64,000 bases of DNA from Scolanthus callimorphus (GCA_033964015.1 CM066919.1:4058101-4122100); one strand, 5' to 3'; positions 44,399 to 54,945 are shown, counted from the first letter of the stretch. Notes: generated from the letters alone by a model not told the origin. Numbers and translations are program-made.

Positions 44399-45160
44399 TT
44401 AAAAGCGCCTCTGGCACACATCACAGTGCATGAAGTCCCAACACACATGCCTCCCTTTCGCCCATTTTTTACAAGTCGTACATTCAAATAGTCGTACATT
44501 CAAATAGTGTGCATGGTTGCATTTGAAACAAATAAAATGCCATTGGATAAGGTTTGGAAAATTCTTCGAAAGACAAACCTTTCCTAGGGTATGGATAAAT
44601 ATCAGCAGGGAAGCGATAATACCGTGTAAGTTCCTTGCGCAATTTTATAATATTTGCACAATCTTTCACGGAAGGGATATTAAGGATTTTGTCCTGTGAA
44701 AATTCCTTGGCCAGGCTTTCCAATGGCCTATCACTTTTTGTTGCTTCTCTTATTTTAACATTAATAAATGTCATTTTATACAAATTCAGCTTGTGAAGAT
44801 AGAATCGTAGCAATTCCCATGTTACTTCACTATCTTCACTGCCTTCATCTGTGAAAGAACAGCTCTCCTGAAATAGTGCTCTCACATGGCCTCGTTTTTT
44901 GGTTGGTGTAATAGGTTTATCTTCTTCTTCTTTAGAGATGCTTATGAATTCAGGAGTTTCTGGAATTGGTTGTGTACTTTCTTCCTTCTTATGTGATTCA
45001 TATAAGCTGCATAAAAATGTGTTGAGCCCTCGCCCTTCTCTGCCAAACATAGCTTGTTGTAGTCTGTTAGGGAAATGTTCCTATGCTCTCTTTGCAAATG
45101 CTTTCTCAGATCTTTGTAATATTTCCCAGCAAACTTGCAACTCTTTACCTTGCAGAAGCC
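44399..45160 (-). pseudogene. Zinc-finger protein gene with frame breaks
   Basis: Minus strand. The exon starts at 45160 after acceptor TATATTTCAG. A C2H2 finger, CKVKSC then HLQREH, has spacing C-x4-C-x12-H-x4-H (45153-45082). After DYNKLCLAEKG the frame changes (about 45035-45000) to SHKKEESTQPIPETPEF, then DEGSEDSEVTWELLRFYLHK and YPYPRKGLSFEEF. A second change near 44510 leads to a C-terminal Cys/His module (CTTCKKWAKGRHVCWDF, MHCDVCQRRF, stop 44401-44399). A 17-bp tandem duplication (ATTCAAATAGTCGTACA type, 44479-44509) sits at the second break. Not recognised as a known family. Two breaks suggest a pseudogene, although an unseen intron is possible at the first. No 5' exon identified. 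Confidence 0.5.
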
Positions 45161-45404
45161 CTGAAATATAATTATAACTTTGTCACCATTTGGTCCCAGA
45201 AAAGATCCACAACCCACAGGAGAGGGGATTCTGAAGGCCCACCCCTTTGAAATTTTGACCAAGAAACTATAGACTATTAGAATATTCCAAAACCAAATTT
45301 CCTTTTTACATTTAAGTATAGTGGGTAGGAGAAATGTTACAGTGTACTATGGCTAGGGTGTGATATTGTAATTAACACATGCAGGTGTGTGCAACTGATC
45401 AGGT

Positions 45405-45835
45405 ATGGAACTATTTAATATCGAATCTATTAGTGTTTATATGGCAGCTTTATGTAATAAGACATTTATGTCAATCGTTAACGACCCAGCCCACCGCCTG
45501 CATAGCTTGTTGCCATTCTGTGGGCCGTCCCGCTACCAATTACGGCGCAAAAGGCAGTTTGTAATGCCCATTTGCAAAACGGAACGCTTCAAAAAGAGCT
45601 TCATTGTGCGGTCATGTAGAATCAATGACGAAAACAAAAGTTAGCGCGGTGTAATCATATTCAGAGTTTTCTATAGTACTGTATATATATATTAGGTGAA
45701 TTTTTAGGTTTTATATCATTATCATTATTTGTAGTAAATTATTATAGTTTTATATTTATATTATGTAAATACGCAATTCAGCTGTAAAAGCTGCGAGATA
45801 TTTTACAATAAACTATCTATCTATCTATCTATATA
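45405..45835 (+). pseudogene. LINE 3' end (C-terminus of RT protein, UTR, tetranucleotide tail)
   Basis: The frame 45405-45644 ends HRLHSLLPFCGPSRYQLRRK then KTERFKKSFIVRSC, the C-terminal signature of CR1/L2/jockey-type RT proteins. A 3' UTR with AATAAACTATC and an (ATCT)n tail to about 45830 follows. Strongly 5'-truncated copy. Confidence 0.65.
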
Positions 45836-46583
45836 ATTTTTGGAACCACACATTACATTACTAAATAGTTTGCTTAAAAAAGGGGAGTCGAAATATTCAT
45901 CTGATGTATGCAAAAGGATAATATGCATTTTTCATGATTGGGTAAAAAAATCAACATTTGAAGGATAGAGTCGGGTTGCATGGGGGACCAGTCTGCAGCA
46001 CATGCCTTCCTTAAAATGAGGAAATTGCTCATAATCATCCTTTATTTGGTCATGCTGGTTAAAAACATCAGGTATAAATATCCAAATACAAATATCCATA
46101 TATGCCTAATCCAAGAAGAGGTTCCTATGGGAATTGGTATTTGGTCTTTATAGTAGCATTAAGAATGGGGCACATTGTTTTCTATGATTTCTACCTTATG
46201 ATCAAATCCATACCAGTGCCAACCCTTAAAGCTCCAAAGCCAGGAGATTGTGTTGCTATTTATACAACAACTGTATGAGAAAACAGGGACGGTTCCAGGA
46301 ATTTCAGAAAGAGGGGGCCTGATAGTGAGAACAAGGGACGAAAATTTGTAAATTTCCTAAAATGTATGGGAAAATCTCCCAAAGTTCGAAGTAGTTTCGT
46401 TCGGCAATAGACAACTTTGCTCGCTCGGTGGTTGGGCCGTTACCGGCACGTAGGCAGAAGTTTCATGCACAATAATTTACACTTTGAACAGTACTAGTTT
46501 TACATGTGTTGTTCCCAGTGGTAGTTTCTTCTCTCCGTTGGCGCCAGAAGTAGAACAAATACCGCATTACTAACTGAAGTCTA
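45836..46583. other. Intergenic, no gene seen
   Basis: No supported feature between the LINE tail and the hairpin-ended element. Confidence 0.4.
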
Positions 46584-48448
46584 ATATATAGATTTAGCCA
46601 CTGGCTAAAAGCGGAGCTCCTGGTTACAAAACTTTCTATGTGAATGAAAGGGATTCCCATGTGTACATGGTTTATATGGTTGCTTTAGAGTCTTCACGAG
46701 ATATTAATTTTTCAAGCATAGATGACGTCATCGATGACGTCATATCACGTGACCACTTCATTTCGTTCATATGGTGGCCTAGACTACACTACCCAAGTTT
46801 AGTTCTTTTAGAGTTTTCCCTTCACGAGATATTATTTTTTCAAGCATAGATGACGTCATCGATGACGTCACATCACGTGACCACTTCATTTTGCTCATCT
46901 GGTGACCTAGACCACACTACCCAAGTTTGGTTGTTCTAGAGTCTTCTCTTGACGAGATATTCATTTTTCAAGCATAGATGACGTCATCGGTGACGTCACA
47001 TCACGTGACCACTTCATTTCGCTCATCTGGTGACCAAGACCACACTGCCCAAGTTTGGTTGTTTTAGAGTCTTCTCTTCACGAGATATTCATTTTTCAAG
47101 CATAGATGACGTCATCGATGACGTCATATCACGTGACCACTTCATTTCGATCATATGGTGGCCTAGACCACACTACCCAAGTTTGGTTCTTTTAGAGTTT
47201 TCCCTTCACGAGATATTATTTTTTCAAGCATAGATGACGTCATCGATGACGTCACATCACGTGACCACTTCATTTTGCTCATCTGGTGACCTAGACCACA
47301 CTACCCAAGTTTGGTTGTTCTAGAGTCTTCTCTTGACGAGATATTCATTTTTCAAGCATAGATGACGTCATCGGTGACGTCACATCACGTGACCACTTCA
47401 TTTCGCTCATCTGGTGACCAAGACCACACTGCCCAAGTTTGGTTGTTTTAGAGTCTTCTCTTCACGAGATATTCATTTTTCAAGCATAGATGACGTCATC
47501 GATGACGTCATATCACGTGACCACTTCATTTCGATCATATGGTGGCCTAGACCACACTACCCAAGTTTGGTTCTTTTAGAGTTTTCCCTTCACGAGATAT
47601 TATTTTTTCAAGCATAGATGACGTCATCGATGACGTCACATCACGTGACCACTTCATTTTGCTCATCTGGTGACCTAGACCACACTACCCAAGTTTGGTT
47701 GTTCTAGAGTCTTCTCTTGACGAGATATTCATTTTTCAAGCATAGATGACGTCATCGATGACGTCACATCACGTGACCACCTCATTTCGCTCATCTGGTG
47801 ACCTAGACCACACTACCCAAGTTTGGTTGTTTTAGAGTCTTCTCTTCACGAGATATTCATTTTTCAAGCATAGATGACGTCATCGATGACGTCACATCAC
47901 GTGACCACTTCATTTCGCTCATCTGGTGACCAAGACCACACTACCCAAGTTTGGTTGTTTTAGAGTCTTCTCTTCACGAGATATTCATTTTTCAAGCATA
48001 GATGACGTCATCGATGACGTCACATCACGTGACCGTGCTACAGCACCCCCCTTGTGGCATAGACAAAATATCCCAAGTATGACTGTCTTAGCATGTTCCC
48101 TTGAGGAGATATAATTTTTTCTTTGCATACCACAGGGTTCCCATGTGTACACGGACGACGGACGGACGGCGGACGGACGGCGGACACTATAGGTTTAATA
48201 CCAGAAAAATAAAGAAAAAATCATATCTCCCGAAGGGAAGCTTCTCTAGAAGCCAAACTTGGACAAACTTTCAAAGACCATCAGAGGAACTCTACACCAA
48301 AGTCACGTTCCCTCACGCCATCAATGACGTCATCAAAATGATCCAAAATGCCCGTGACGTTCAAAAATCAACTCGATGGTATACGTTTTTTCCCTTAGGT
48401 ATGGTGCTCCGCTTGCGCGGGCCTTCGGCCCGCGTTGGAGCTCCGCTA
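46584..48448 (+). mobile_element. Hairpin-ended 1.9-kb element, copy 2 (free copy)
   Basis: Same ends as copy 1: ATATATAGATTTAG, hairpin TTTAGCC/GGCTAAA, AGCGGAGCTCC. The right end has CCCTTAGGTATGGTGCTCC, hairpin GCGCGGGCC-TTC-GGCCCGCG (48415-48434), GGAGCTCCGCTA. Length 1865 bp. It is not inside a Harbinger element (no TGTTGTGTTTACACT nearby), so the 1.9-kb unit is a mobile entity of its own. Before the right end come a CGGA-rich microsatellite (48150-48187) and about 260 bp shared with copies 1 and 3. Confidence 0.8.
46721..48037 (+). repeat. 128-bp tandem array, eleven cores, with 384-bp higher-order period
   Basis: GATGACGTCA starts at 46721 and then at every 128 bases to 48001, with no slip. 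Each core is TGACGTCATCGATGACGTCA (GG variants at 46986 and 47370) followed by ATCACGTGACC. Units recur in threes: the variant with GTTTTCCCTTCACGAGATAT precedes the cores at 46849, 47233 and 47617, and the CATCGGTGACG variant is at 46977 and 47361. This gives a 384-bp higher-order repeat. Outside the core the unit differs strongly from that of copy 1 but keeps CCCAAGTTTGGTTGT and GAGATAT. Confidence 0.92.
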
Positions 48449-49886
48449 ATAATAGACATGCGAAGTAATGAAGTACGAAGTATAATTATATGCCACATCA
48501 CTCACCTTCATCTTCCAACAAACCCTTCAAGTTCAACTTCTAAATGCAGGCGTGTTGCAGTTCATTATTAAGGCGAGATTTTTACCTAAATTACTGATCT
48601 CTATTATCAAATTTGCTATTACTCGAGGAAGAAGCAAAGGGGCGGGGGGGGGGGGGGGGGGGATAAGGCAGTATTTTTAGGGGGGAGGCAGAGGAATGTC
48701 ACTGCTCGACAGCGGGTTTATTATTATTATTATGTAAGGGTTAGAGAATGGACGCGAGTGTTCTATGGAATATAGACCAATAATGAACAAAGTGCAATTA
48801 CTTAAATTAAAGATTAAAGGACACGAGCATCCATCCTCTAACTTTTTTAGAACATGACCAATGCCACGAAGAAAGTATTTTGAAAGTTTTTTGTGCTACG
48901 CTTGTCATTGACATATCAACATCATTACAGAGCATTGTTCAGAGCAATGAACTTTTTTACAATAGTAGTGTCAATCAAAGCCCAATGAAAGCCTTGTGAA
49001 TGAAAGATCTACCGACAAAGCGGTTTGTTTTGAGTGTATTCATTGTTCTAACTAATTTCCAAGTGTGTTTTGAGACGATAGCATACTGACCATACTGACA
49101 GTACTGAGTTGCTGAGTTGCTGACAGGTTTCGTTCCCGAAGTCAAGTAAGAAATGAAAAGCTTCTATCGCAAGCTTTTGTTATGGATTGGCCTCGACTTC
49201 TATGGCCCAAGAAAAGGGAGAAACAGAAAAGCGTACATAAAATCTCGGTCTAGTTATCAGAATTCGTAAATCCGTAAAGTTTGGATCGAACACCGGAAAT
49301 TGAACTGAAATTTAGCAGAACTCATAATATATAAGTCGCATTATAGCGGATCATTTGGTAAAACATACTTTGAATTGACAATCTGTTTCTTCTAGGGGCT
49401 TTCTTATGAGAATTGCAAGAGCGCTGATGTTCGAGGCTGGCAAAATTCGAAGTGCTCTTAATTTGTTCTCGAACTCTTGTTGCTGGCCACTCCTCTGACA
49501 AGAAAATAGCTCAAATCGCAATCCAATTCCATCGTCTTGATAATAGATCAAAGCAACCTATAGAATTGCATTTGTCCAACACTTGAAAGGTTTTTCTATA
49601 AATCTGGAGGGTTATTTTGATTACTACGGGCAAATATGCATGTGTTTTTGCGGTTACTATTTTACTTATTTTATGTCCACGGCGGACGGATTAATTTTTT
49701 GCCTAAAACTTCGAATTGTTATAAATGTGGTTATTGTAAACAAATTGCAATGTTGATAATGTACTAATTTTGATTTGCTTTATTTTGTTATAGAAAGATG
49801 TTGGAGAGAGACTTGTTAATAAAGGGCTATTTTGCAAAAGATGACAATGAAGTCAATGTTTTCCTTTATTTTCTAGAGTTAGTTGT
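48449..49886. other. Intergenic; poly(G) and a shared repeat
   Basis: A G19 run is at 48644-48662. The minus-strand block 49551-49490 resembles the plus-strand block at 43885-43925. No gene supported. Confidence 0.4.
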
Positions 49887-50111
49887 GTCAAGCGGCGAGG
49901 GAAGAACAGGTTGTGGTTTGTACGTATACATTAGTATTCATAGTCATTAGTATTCTCTATGTTGCACCTTGGTTTTCTTTGTTCTTCTTCAGGAGAACAA
50001 TGAAAATTGCAAGGTGCAACTCAGAGAATATTAATGACTATGAGCATGAATACTAATAACTATGTACAAACCCCTAATTTCCCCTATTGTTCAATGCCTT
50101 CGCCGCTTGAC
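49887..50111. mobile_element. Foldback element, 225 bp
   Basis: GTCAAGCGGCGAGG at the left and CGCCGCTTGAC at the right end enclose long inverted arms (TTAGTATTCATAGTCATTAG versus TAATGACTATGAGCATGAAT; GTTGCACCTTG versus CAAGGTGCAAC). Nearly the whole element folds on itself. Confidence 0.75.
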
Positions 50112-50227
50112 GCTTTAGTTTCTATGGGATATAGGGGACGCAAATGCCGGTCGCTGATTGGCTGAGTGGCATTGGTCATGTCCTAATATATTAATATAAT
50201 AGACGATATATTGGCATATATTGTCAT

Positions 50228-50655
50228 AGACGACCAGTTAGCGCAGTGGTAGAGTGGTAGAGCCCCGGGCTTATGTGCGGGAGGTTGGGAGTTCAAACCC
50301 CGCTCCGGGTCTTTTCTATAATTGAGGAGAAGGTGCTGCCTTTGCTCTAATATCTGCAAATGGTTAGATATTCTCGGATAAGGACGTTAAACCATAGGTC
50401 CCGTCTCTCACACGGGCTCACATGCACTACCACCTGAACCACCTGAACCACGGGGACGTCAGAAGTTGCCCATCCTCGGTGCAGGGCTTCAACTTACTAA
50501 CCCATCACAACTTCCTAGCCCATCACACTGACTAGAAATTGGAGCGTAATTGGAGTCTCGCTCTGCAAGCTCTGTGAGGATTTCCCGGCCCTCGGGCAAG
50601 TTTTATTGTAGAATAGTTTTATCCTGAATTATTATTATCATTATATATATATTTA
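50228..50655 (+). mobile_element. tRNA-derived SINE
   Basis: The head has a Pol III A box (TTAGCGCAGTGGTAGAG, 50238-50254) and B box (GGGAGTTCAAACCCC, 50286-50300) at tRNA-like spacing, with an internal GTGGTAGA duplication. The body includes GCTGCCTTTGCTCTAATATC and CACACGGGCTCACATGCAC. The tail is (ATT)n-like (50624-50644). A functional tRNA is unlikely: the duplication disrupts the D-arm and the acceptor does not pair well. Confidence 0.75.
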
Positions 50656-50881
50656 TATGCACGACTTACATGTAAACCAGCCCAATAGCTGTTGTAACTT
50701 TCGTGGTTTTAAATAAGCAGTATTATTCATTCAGGAATCACCAAAATATGAATGACAGACGTCACGCTGTACGACCAACACAACCGATCGTTACCCATCA
50801 AACATAAGTGTACTGTTGCATCGCCAAATATATATCACTCGTATTATACAAACAAATTTCCACATAGCTTCTCATTTCTTT

Positions 50882-50951
50882 TAAATACACAACAACTCAT
50901 TGGGGGTTAAATGGGTCTTTATTGCCGAATAAGACCATGCGCGAATTCCCC
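50882..50951 (-). repeat. Ngaro split repeat B2
   Basis: 70 bp identical by eye to 51126-51195. In element sense it is the 3' end; it contains the complement of AACTCATTGGGGGTTAAATG. Confidence 0.88.
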
Positions 50952-50974
50952 CTAAGGGGAGTTAAAAAAAAAAT

Positions 50975-51125
50975 TTACAGGAGTATGTGCTTTGCCGCTT
51001 TTCAGCTTGTAATCAACATGTATGTGGTTTATTAACCCACAGCACTTATTTATACACCTAGCACGGGCGGGGATCGGAATTTCCGCCGCCTGTATTTAAT
51101 TGTGATAAACAAGTCTATCACTCAC
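50975..51125 (-). repeat. Ngaro split repeat A2
   Basis: 151 bp identical by eye to A1 at 54789-54939. It is directly joined to B1 and separated from B2 by 23 bp. Confidence 0.88.
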
Positions 51126-51195
51126 TAAATACACAACAACTCATTGGGGGTTAAATGGGTCTTTATTGCCGAATAAGACCATGCGCGAATTCCCC
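51126..51195 (-). repeat. Ngaro split repeat B1
   Basis: 70-bp copy adjacent to A2, downstream of the recombinase in element sense. Confidence 0.88.
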
Positions 51196-51229
51196 AAGAC
51201 CCCCAAGAAGTTGTTGCTAATGTCAGTGA

Positions 51230-52140
51230 GAGATAGACCCACTCATCATGGTAACGGCTAGTAGCTTATACCGCAGAGAGCAATCTAAATAGCGTTCATA
51301 GCCAGTCTCCTTGGAGCTTTACGTACTGAGCTGGTACACCACTTTGTAATGCATGCGTTGCTCCTCCGCGCCTGAAGGAGTGTCCAGAATAATTGTTGCT
51401 ATTGACACCGCATTTGTCCAATGTGTCCTTAAGCTTCCGTGTGAAGATGGTGTAAGTCAAAGGTTTTATACCCGTGTGGGATCTATAGACAAAGGCAGGG
51501 CCTGACAGGTGCTCCTCTGATACGCCTGCCAATGTTAACGCAAGAAGACATGCGGCCCATGGACAAAGAACTGACTTATGTACCTTGGGAACAGGAACTT
51601 CTAAAATCCGATTTTTATACTGAATAGTTTTTGACCAGCGCACCTGAAGTAACATTCCCCATTTGTAAGTGCGCACATCGCAAAGCCGTAGATGTTTAGA
51701 GGCGTCGAACTTTGCTTCTGAGGGCACCAACAAATTCGATTTGCGGAAGAAGGAGAAAAAGGCCATCAGACAGGCTGCCCAAAATGTTGCGTCTAGCGAA
51801 CTGCTAAGGTTGAGATGGTTATGCATTCGGTGTAGTAGTTCCGGTGTAATGGGTAATTTTTGTTTGACGGGGTTAGAGTTTACACGCTTAATTCCTCTGA
51901 CCAAGAGTTCTTTTGATATTTGAATAAAGGTTCACTAAGCGGGTTTGGAAAGCCGTACTGTAGGTGTAATATACGAACAACATTTAAATAACATGGGATG
52001 CTAGTAGGTGAAAGGGTCCTTGCTAAAAACACTACATAACGCAATAAGTGATGAGTCACACACGGAACTGGGCAATAACCAAAATATAGACAGAAGCGCA
52101 AATACGCACGGAGCTGAGACCGATATGTAGCGACCGTAGA
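51230..52140 (-). pseudogene. Ngaro tyrosine recombinase
   Basis: The N-terminal part (LRFCLYFGYCPVPC near 52100, VVRILHLQYGFPNPL near 51980) precedes a one-frame step near 51895. The catalytic core follows (51904-51296): CLMAFFSFFRKSNLLVPSEA with the box-I Arg, KTIQYKNRILEVPVPK, a GHSFRRGGATHAL box with H-x-x-R (51382-51344), and VKLQGDW. Just after GDW (about 51297) the frame is lost; the sequence with the expected nucleophilic Tyr (YERYLDC) continues in another frame. It would integrate circular element DNA. The shift ahead of the Tyr should inactivate it. Confidence 0.8.
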
Positions 52141-52169
52141 CTGTGCAAATGCCTTAGCTCGGTATTTCT

Positions 52170-52721
52170 TCAGTTCAGCATCAAGCTGTTCCTCCTGAGC
52201 AAATACTGAACCTGTAGAGGCAAGGAAGCGAATGCGTTACGTGACATGTGTGACTCATAGCATGCGCCATTAACACTAACTAAGGAATTACTAGACAACT
52301 GTTCAATGAAGTTAGTACAAGAATCGACAGAGTGCATGCGCGAAATTGCATCGGACATTGTGTTCAGAGTCGTTGGAATATATCTTGAGGTTCGGCGAAA
52401 GTTGTAAGTTGCAGACAGCCAGAATAGTTCCCGCAGCCATTGCATTATAGTGGGGTTGCGTGACGTTCCTTTATTGATTGCACTTAAAGTTGTTGTGTTA
52501 TCGGTAAATACTGTTATCCACTTATCACGTAAATCACCCTTCCATCGTTGTATTGCCAAGTATACCGTAAATGTTTCTAACAAAGAGATGTGCGCATAAA
52601 CATGTTTAGGAAAGTCCGCCTGCCAATTGATATAAAACCAATCACCATTGAAATATCCCCCACCCCCGATGAGGCAGGCATCCGTGGAGAATTCATCACT
52701 GGAAATTGGTTCCGACGCCAC
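52170..52721 (-). pseudogene. Ngaro RNase H domain
   Basis: Open frame of 183 codons. STDACLIGGGGYFNGDWFY holds the first catalytic Asp. HISLLETFTVYLAIQRWKGD has the Glu. TVFTDNTTTLSAINKGTSRN has the second Asp, followed by LRELFWLSATYNF and LNTMSDAISRM with the final Asp. This motif series is the RNase H of DIRS/Ngaro polyproteins, which degrades RNA in the RNA-DNA hybrid. It was once continuous with the RT upstream; the reported Met is internal. About 100 bp between RT and this domain do not read cleanly. Confidence 0.8.
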
Positions 52722-52739
52722 GAAAAAGGTTGTCCCATT

Positions 52740-53726
52740 GAAACAGAAATAGGATCAGAAACAACATGTTACCGTTCCCACTCATTGAAAGTAAAGGATG
52801 CAAAACAACAGTCAAAAATGTGGACACAAAAACATCACCACAGGCATCCCAAATGACAAAAATGTGCGCACTGCCTTTGCTCTAACATCTGCAAATGGTT
52901 TGACAGCGACAGCTGCCTAGTAACCGTATCTATCTGAATGCCAAGAAATGTCAATCGCTGTGTAGGTGGGACAGCTTTTTCCCAGTTTATGGTAAACCCT
53001 AAGTCGCTCAAGAGTTTGATTAACTCATTATACGCTAGCTTACAGTCACGTTCATTATCGCCAATGATTAAAAATCGTCTAAATAAGCTATTACAGAGGG
53101 GAACCCTCGTTTCGCCATCATGCGCGTTACCGCTTGTGTCAGCCTGTGAAAAATATTAGGACTCGCCGAAGCGCCGAAAGGTAATTTGCAGTCGTACATA
53201 TACGTTAGGTTGTCACTATTACTAAATTGCCATGCCAAACCAGTTGCCGAATACTGCGAGGGTCGCAGTCCGACATGCCGATAGGCACTTGAAAGGTCAA
53301 CTTTTGCAAGATAGGCATTAGGTTTGATTAGAGATATTGCGTGATCAATTGTTGTGTAGGAAAAGTGTTCCGTTACCGCATAAGAGTTAACGCTGCCAGC
53401 GTTACTAGGTCTGCTACAGTCGTGTATTATCTAATTTTTTCGCTGTTAGGTTTTGGAATCGCCCCCAAGGCACTTACTATAGTAGGTTTTTCGTCTGTCA
53501 AAATGTAGTTGCCTTGTTGAATCTCCAGTAGTATCTGTTTCTCTACTTTGTCACGTATGTCCGGTGCGGTTGCCGAGCGGTAGTTTTTCACTTCCACCGG
53601 AATCAAACAACTATCAGAAGGAATAATTTCAAAGCCATTCATTATGCCGTCAAGTAAAAAGTCCGCGTCACAGTCATGTTGTAATTCGCGCTCCCAAGTC
53701 ACTTTGTTTAAAGGCGAGGGATGCAT
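52740..53726 (-). pseudogene. Ngaro reverse transcriptase, frameshifted
   Basis: Starts near 53726 (MHPSPLNKVTWERELQHD), with KVEKQILLEIQQGNYIL and ALGAIPKPNSEK. A one-base shift at about 53430 leads to IIHDCSRPSNAGSVNSYAV, YLAKVDLSSAYRHVGLRP (first catalytic Asp), LPFGASASPNIFHRLTQAV and the active-site motif VIAYLDDF (53095-53075). A missing base in the A5 run at 53070-53074 (T run in sense) breaks the frame immediately after LDDF; the next frame gives IIGDNERDCKLAYNELIKL and RLTFLGIQIDTVTRQL. The part leading into RNase H (52920-52740) is poorly conserved. Confidence 0.8.
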
Positions 53727-53858
53727 TGGTGTTGACAGTCATTGTCGTTGTTGTTGTGGGACAGAGCCCGAAGAAGACGGCGTATGTTCGTACTGTGGGT
53801 GTTGCATGTTACAATTAGGGATTAGACAAATGTGCTGAAAGCGACATTGAGGCCACTG

Positions 53859-54779
53859 TCATCCTGCAAAAGAATTATATTGTTTGCAAATATTATTGCT
53901 GGGCGGGCGACTGCGCTGATTAGTCGGCTTTGGTTGCATTTGTGGCTGCGAATTAGGATAAGTTGCGCGCCGTTTCAAGAATCTAGTATGCAAGTGTTGA
54001 GAATCGCTGCCCCACCTAAACCCGAATTGGTGCTGTAACTTCCTGTATTCGTTGTCATACAACAAAACCGAGACAAGTGTGTAATTCTCCAGCAATTCTG
54101 CTACCTTGACAGTATATGCCAAATAGTCCGCCACCGCGGAACCGCCCAGTCTTCCTGTTTTCATCAGCGTGTTCATTATCCGCGAGTTTGCGGCGACCCA
54201 CATTGATAGTGTGATATTATCTAATTTGGGCTTGCTTTTGGAGGCACATAGTACGATCGCCGTGCCACCTGAATTCCCCAATTCATGTTCGATTTCGCTA
54301 TCGGTTGCCAAATAGTTCGAGGTTACAAAATCAGGAATCAAAAGGGCCTTCTCACCTGTTTTTAGCCCTGCCGTAGCTTTGCCTCCCAGAAACACTTGTG
54401 GGTCATTGTCAATTCTCGGAGGCGATTGTGCGGACTCTGTCGCTCCAACACTGACCAATGGATCGTCCATGCCAATACCCTCGATCTTCTTTAAAAGCTC
54501 CTCGAGCCCCCCCTCTTTTGCTAAACTAGTTGTTGTGACTGGGGGCTCCTCCTTTACTTTGATATCTCCTGCGGCCACGCTCCGCAGTGCCGCTGAAGCC
54601 TTCGCCAACAATTTTCGTTGTCCGAGGGTAAATTTAAGCTCGGCTAGGTCAGCGCTTTGGACCAACTTCAGGGCTTCCAGAGTATTGAGGTCCTCCGCCA
54701 CCAGAACATCGATCGTTGCCTTTTTCAGGCCACTCGATTCACACCAGCTATCGAAGTCAAATTCACTCGCCATTTTCAA
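53859..54779 (-). CDS. Ngaro gag-like protein
   Basis: 306 codons, fully open, starting MKMASEFDFDSWCESSG just inside A1 and ending NNICKQYNSFAG. The N-terminal ~65 residues are a SAM-like helical domain (KKATIDVLVAEDLNTLEAL, FTLGQRKLLAKASAAL). A linker and a capsid-like helical part follow (NITLSMWVAANSRIMNTLMK; LAYTVKVAELLENYTLVSVL; YDNEYRKLQHQFGFRWG). The C-terminus is basic and Gln/Pro-rich (QPQMQPKPTNQRSRPPSN) and could bind RNA in place of a zinc knuckle. This SAM-like start plus WAANSRIM-type core is what I know from cnidarian DIRS/Ngaro gag-like proteins. Confidence 0.75.
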   Translation of the reverse strand: MKMASEFDFDSWCESSGLKKATIDVLVAEDLNTLEALKLVQSADLAELKFTLGQRKLLAKASAALRSVAAGDIKVKEEPPVTTTSLAKEGGLEELLKKIEGIGMDDPLVSVGATESAQSPPRIDNDPQVFLGGKATAGLKTGEKALLIPDFVTSNYLATDSEIEHELGNSGGTAIVLCASKSKPKLDNITLSMWVAANSRIMNTLMKTGRLGGSAVADYLAYTVKVAELLENYTLVSVLLYDNEYRKLQHQFGFRWGSDSQHLHTRFLKRRATYPNSQPQMQPKPTNQRSRPPSNNICKQYNSFAG

Positions 54780-54788
54780 AAAAAAAAA

Positions 54789-54939
54789 TTACAGGAGTAT
54801 GTGCTTTGCCGCTTTTCAGCTTGTAATCAACATGTATGTGGTTTATTAACCCACAGCACTTATTTATACACCTAGCACGGGCGGGGATCGGAATTTCCGC
54901 CGCCTGTATTTAATTGTGATAAACAAGTCTATCACTCAC
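54789..54939 (-). repeat. Ngaro split repeat A1
   Basis: Element-sense 5' terminus, 151 bp, matching A2. The gag start lies 10 bp downstream. Confidence 0.88.
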
Positions 54940-54945
54940 ATAAGT

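Larger units (their letters stand above)
50882..54939 (-). mobile_element. Ngaro-type tyrosine-recombinase retrotransposon, 4058 bp
   Basis: Minus-strand order: gag, RT, RNase H, tyrosine recombinase. Split direct repeats in the A1-body-B1-A2-B2 pattern: A1 54939-54789 and A2 51125-50975 (151 bp, identical by eye); B1 51195-51126 and B2 50951-50882 (70 bp, identical by eye). B1 and A2 touch. This pattern, with no LTRs and no target duplication, defines PAT/Ngaro-like members of the DIRS order; absence of a methyltransferase domain favours Ngaro. Identical repeats suggest recent insertion, yet the coding part has several single-base lesions. Confidence 0.88.

Noticed and set aside
46640..48114. 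Four similar ~65-residue plus-strand frames (DVIDDVISRDHF type)
   Set aside because: They are translations of the 128-bp tandem repeat; identical copies are 384 bp apart, which is three repeat units. No evidence of coding.
50228..50312. Functional tRNA gene
   Set aside because: A and B boxes are present, but a duplication disturbs the D-arm and the sequence runs into a SINE body and (ATT)n tail.
53644..54038. Cys-rich plus-strand frames opposite the Ngaro gag/RT
   Set aside because: Shadows of the minus-strand coding sequence.
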